A DNA stretch of 62,888 nucleotides, taken from positions 1 through 62,888 of the forward strand of contig CAKUED010000018.1 in the NCBI GenBank assembly GCA_934646005.1, given 5' to 3'. The notes under the pieces are model-generated. The model ran no database searches. It saw only the letters and a program-made list of their open reading frames with translations, and was not told the origin of the DNA. This DNA is from an uncultured Oscillospiraceae bacterium (GTDB taxonomy: Bacteria; Bacillota; Clostridia; Oscillospirales; Oscillospiraceae). A program made the translations under genes and the position numbers. Positions 60,706-62,888 of the stretch are shown piece after piece (the stretch's first letter is position 1; every line of letters begins with the position of its first letter).

Positions 60706-61597
60706 TGAACTGCACCCCATTTGTTAGACAGTATGATATACTATCTAACAAGTGGGGTGTTTTGCTATGCCAAAAGGAATACCAAACAAAAGCTAAGGCA
60801 AAAACACGCACTCAAGATCCTTCTCTCAATCGCTCAACTGCCTCGTGCAACCTTCTACTATCATCTGAAACGGATGAAGCAGGTGGATAAGTACGAGTCA
60901 GAAAAACAAGAAATCACGGCAATTTACCACGAAAACAAAGGAAGATACGGCTATCGCCGCATTACAACAGAACTTCACAAGCGCAATTTCCTCCTGAACC
61001 ACAAGACTGTCCAGCGGCTTATGAAGGAGCTGGGCTTAGTTTGCCGTGTCAGGATGAAGAAGTATCGTTCTTACAAGGGTGAAGTTGGAAAAATTGCGCC
61101 AAATCTGTTAAACCGGGACTTACGCGCCGAAAAGCCGAACCAGAAGTGGGTCACCGATGTGACAGAGTTCAGTTTGTCTGGAGAGAAGCTCTATCTCTCA
61201 CCCATCCTCGATCTGCACAGCAGCAATCTGGTCAGCTATACCATCTCCGACCGTCCTGTTCTGAGTATGGTTACGACTATGCTGGATGAGGCGTTTGCAA
61301 AGATTTCGGGCGGAGCAAACCTGATTCTTCACTCCGATCAGGGCTGGCAATACCAGCACAAGCAGTATCAGCGGATGCTCCAGAAGAAAGGTATTCAGCA
61401 GAGCATGAGCCGGAAAGGAAACTGTCTGGATAATGCTGTGATAGAAAACTTCTTCGAATATCTGGATTACTACAACAACCGCCGCATCAAGGCAAAGCTG
61501 AAGGGCTTGCCGCCTGCAATCCACAGACAACAAGCCCTTTCGGCTGCTTGAACAATTTTTACTTCAAAATATTGTCTAACTTTTTGGGGGCACTTCA
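60706..61597 (+). mobile_element. Deleted IS3-family insertion sequence
   Basis: 892 bp bounded by imperfect terminal inverted repeats of about 29 bp: left begins TGAACTGCACCCCAT and contains GTTAGACAGTAT; right, on the minus strand, begins TGAAGTGCCCCCA and contains GTTAGACAATAT. A 3-bp direct repeat AAC flanks it (60703-60705 and 61598-61600). It lacks the orfA-type reading frame. The flanks (AGTCCCCGGGAGG left, GCGGGGGGGGATTTTG right) are halves of a terminator hairpin, so it landed in the fucU terminator. Confidence 0.87.
60721..61551 (+). pseudogene. IS3-family transposase OrfB, internally deleted
   Basis: The 276-codon frame holds the HTH_21-type region (YGYRRITTELHKRNFLLNHKTVQRLMKELGL) and an rve integrase core with WVTDVTEF, HSDQGWQYQ and NAVIENFF, the D-D-E residues. 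After VIENFF it jumps straight to EYLDYYNNRRIKAKLKGLPP; full-length relatives have about 25 more residues there (a KSELLY...F segment). The start codon is also uncertain because the frame probably depended on frameshifting from the lost orfA. Unlikely to be autonomous. Confidence 0.8.
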
Positions 61598-61627
61598 AAC
61601 GCAGCGGGGGGGGATTTTGCATATCCA

Positions 61628-61680
61628 GGGCTTCCCTTGGTGACCAAGGGAAGCTGTCAGCGAAGCTGACTGAAGGGATC
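61628..61680 (+). repeat. E-type double-hairpin repeat
   Basis: GCTTCCC, TTGGTGACCAA-type loop, GGGAAGC, then GTCAGC-GAA-GCTGAC and TGAAGGGATC. Preceded by the GCATATCCAGG sequence also found after the jag terminator. Confidence 0.75.
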
Positions 61681-61707
61681 AGAACTTACGGTTTTTGAGC
61701 TGCCCCG

Positions 61708-62585
61708 CGTTTCGTCGTAACGTAGGAGCGGGGCTTGCCCCTCCCGTTTATACAGGTTTTGACCGTGCTCCCAGTCGAGCCGTAGGGGCGGGGTTCTACC
61801 CCGCCCGCGCGGGATGCACCAACAAATTCGCACAACGCACGGCGACGTTGCATGATGACCGTAGGGGTGATGCCCACAGCGACCCGGCAGCGTGCAATCG
61901 CAAAATTGCAAAACCCATCTGCGATCCCGCACAACGTTTTGTAGGGGCGGACGACCCTGTCCGCCCGGCAGGATGCACCTGCAAAAACGAATACACCCCA
62001 GTGAATCCGTTCACCGTTTGTAGGGGTCGATACCCACATCGACCCGCACGCCGCACCCGCAAAATCGCGCCGATTATGATAAATTGCAAAAATCCTAACA
62101 GTTTCGTAGGGGAGGGGTTCTACCCCTCCTGGCGGTACAACGCTGCAAATTGGGACGTACCAATGCGAAACGGGACGTGCTGCGTTGTCGCCATTCGTCA
62201 TGCGAATTTGTTGATGCACCGTGCGTGGGAAGGACAGAGCCCCTCCCCTGCGGCGTGTCGGGCAATTTTACGTTTTTACGATACGCGGTGGCAAGTTTGC
62301 CGCTGCACAACGGGCGGACAGAGGCGTCCGCCCCTACAGAACGTTGTGCGTTTTCGCCCTGACGCGTGCAATTTTGCAATTGCGTACCGCCGGGTCGATG
62401 TGGGTATCGACCCCTACAAACGTTTTACGGCTTCGCGTTGGTGCGTCTGTATTTGTGGGTGCATGCTGCTGCGCGGACAGAGGCGTCCGCCCCTACGGGT
62501 GCATTCCTTTCCGCATTGGTGCATGCGGATTTGCGATATTGTGCCGCCGCGAGGGGCAAGCCCCTCCCCTACGTTACGACGAAAC
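61708..62585. repeat. Hairpin array R9 next to the rRNA operon
   Basis: Ends are inverted copies of TTTCGTCGTAACGTAGG. Order: C (61712-61745), C (61781-61807), B (61859-61887), A (61940-61967), B (62019-62045), C (62105-62130), C' degenerate (62225-62251), A' (62310-62336), B' (62391-62416), A' (62473-62500), C' (62548-62582). It fills about 1 kb between the IS and the 5S terminator; no gene is supported. Confidence 0.85.
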
Positions 62586-62622
62586 ACGAAGTGCGCCTCA
62601 AAACCGCAAAAATGGCAAAGAA

Positions 62623-62650
62623 AAACCGCGCTGCTTTTGCAGCGCGGTTT
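62623..62650 (-). terminator. rRNA operon terminator
   Basis: AAACCGCGCTGC, TTTT, GCAGCGCGGTTT; read leftward it is followed by TTCTTT. Confidence 0.9.
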
Positions 62651-62654
62651 CTGT

Positions 62655-62770
62655 GTTGGCACTACCTATTTTCCCGGTCAGTCACCCGACAAGTATCTTC
62701 GGCGAAAATGAGCTTAACTTCTGTGTTCGGTATGGGAACAGGTGGACCCTCATTCCAATCAGCACCAACT
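62655..62770 (-). rRNA. 5S ribosomal RNA
   Basis: On the minus strand GTTGGTGCTGATTGGAATGA, then CACCTGTTCCCATACCGAAC and ACAGAAGTTAAGCTC, the conserved 5S core, ending TAGTGCCAAC that pairs with the 5' end. Last gene of a leftward rRNA operon; no tRNA lies between it and the 23S gene. Confidence 0.95.
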
Positions 62771-62849
62771 ATTCAATTTGCTGCGCCCTGAAAACTGGAC
62801 ACCATGAAACAGCATTTCTGAGAGACACATCAGAGCCTGCATACTATTG

Positions 62850-62888
62850 TAGGTCAAGCCCTCGGCTTATTAGTATCAGTCAGCTTAA
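62850..62888 (-). rRNA. 23S ribosomal RNA, 3' end (partial)
   Basis: Minus strand TTAAGCTGACTGATACTAAT followed by AAGCCGAGGGCTTGACC matches the conserved 3' terminus of 23S rRNA; the gene continues beyond the right edge. Confidence 0.88.

Noticed and set aside
62771..62849. tRNA gene in the 23S-5S spacer
   Set aside because: No cloverleaf, TTCGA-type T loop or CCA end was found in the 79 bases.

Overview
The window looks like a chromosomal segment of a spore-forming, GC-rich (roughly 60% G+C) member of the Clostridia, most likely Oscillospiraceae. This is inferred from the sporulation genes spoVB, yabP and yabQ, the RSH-recJ-dtd-hemZ gene order, TnpX-type serine recombinases, Firmicute-style promoters and the repeat families. 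No species can be named from sequence alone.

Layout. 1-612: end of an ECF vitamin-transporter S component. 794-4428: a lower-GC remnant of an integrative element that pairs Tn916-type regulators with Tn4451/Tn5397-type recombinases. 4502-8083: galE, facing away from a nucleoside-salvage operon (deoD-deoB-cdd). 8967-11353: a polytopic membrane protein, rpiB and a hicAB toxin-antitoxin pair. 11405-14358: a metNIQ methionine importer behind a methionine-rich leader peptide and terminator, which looks like a classical transcription attenuator. 15097-16943: an orphan phage-tail-like gene and a short-chain dehydrogenase. 17827-31437: a long leftward housekeeping and sporulation block (S1 protein, divIC, yabQ, yabP, S4 protein, hup, mazG, spoVB, SAH/MTA deaminase, hemZ, MBL hydrolase, dtd, RSH, recJ). 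31559-35206: a phosphoesterase, a zinc-ribbon membrane protein and the helicase-loading pair dnaD-dnaC. 35576-46104: U32 peptidase, maf, mreC, mreD, PBP2, lepA, hemW. 46300-49507: rpmH-rnpA-yidD-yidC-jag. 50436-60672: an acyl-ACP thioesterase and an L-fucose-type module (FGGY kinase, sugar ABC importer, LacI regulator, fucI, fucU). 60706-61597: a deleted IS3-family element inside a terminator. 62655-62888: 5S rRNA and the 3' end of 23S rRNA, leftward.

The most distinctive feature is a set of nine intergenic arrays built from short hairpins that nearly all begin with GTAGG(GG). Three hairpin types recur (A, B, C), in direct and inverted copies joined by conserved spacers. In the most complete copies the order is C-A-B-A'-B'-C' (or its reverse complement), and several arrays end in inverted copies of GTCGTAACGTAGG. 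The 5' GTAG followed by an imperfect hairpin, in inverted pairs, is the architecture of REP/REPIN/BIME elements moved by RAYT transposases in Proteobacteria. A second family (D/E), with two adjacent hairpins and compensatory stem changes, is interspersed. One array lies between mreC and mreD and another abuts the dnaC stop codon.

How the genes work together: the rpmH-jag block makes a ribosomal protein, the RNase P protein and the membrane-insertion machinery; mreC, mreD and PBP2 run cell elongation; RSH, dtd, recJ, mazG and hup serve stress, translation quality and DNA maintenance. The sugar module has divergent promoters with three similar palindromes, consistent with LacI-type control of import, isomerisation and phosphorylation; no fuculose-phosphate aldolase is in the window. 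Calls come from reading the sequence; no database search was run.
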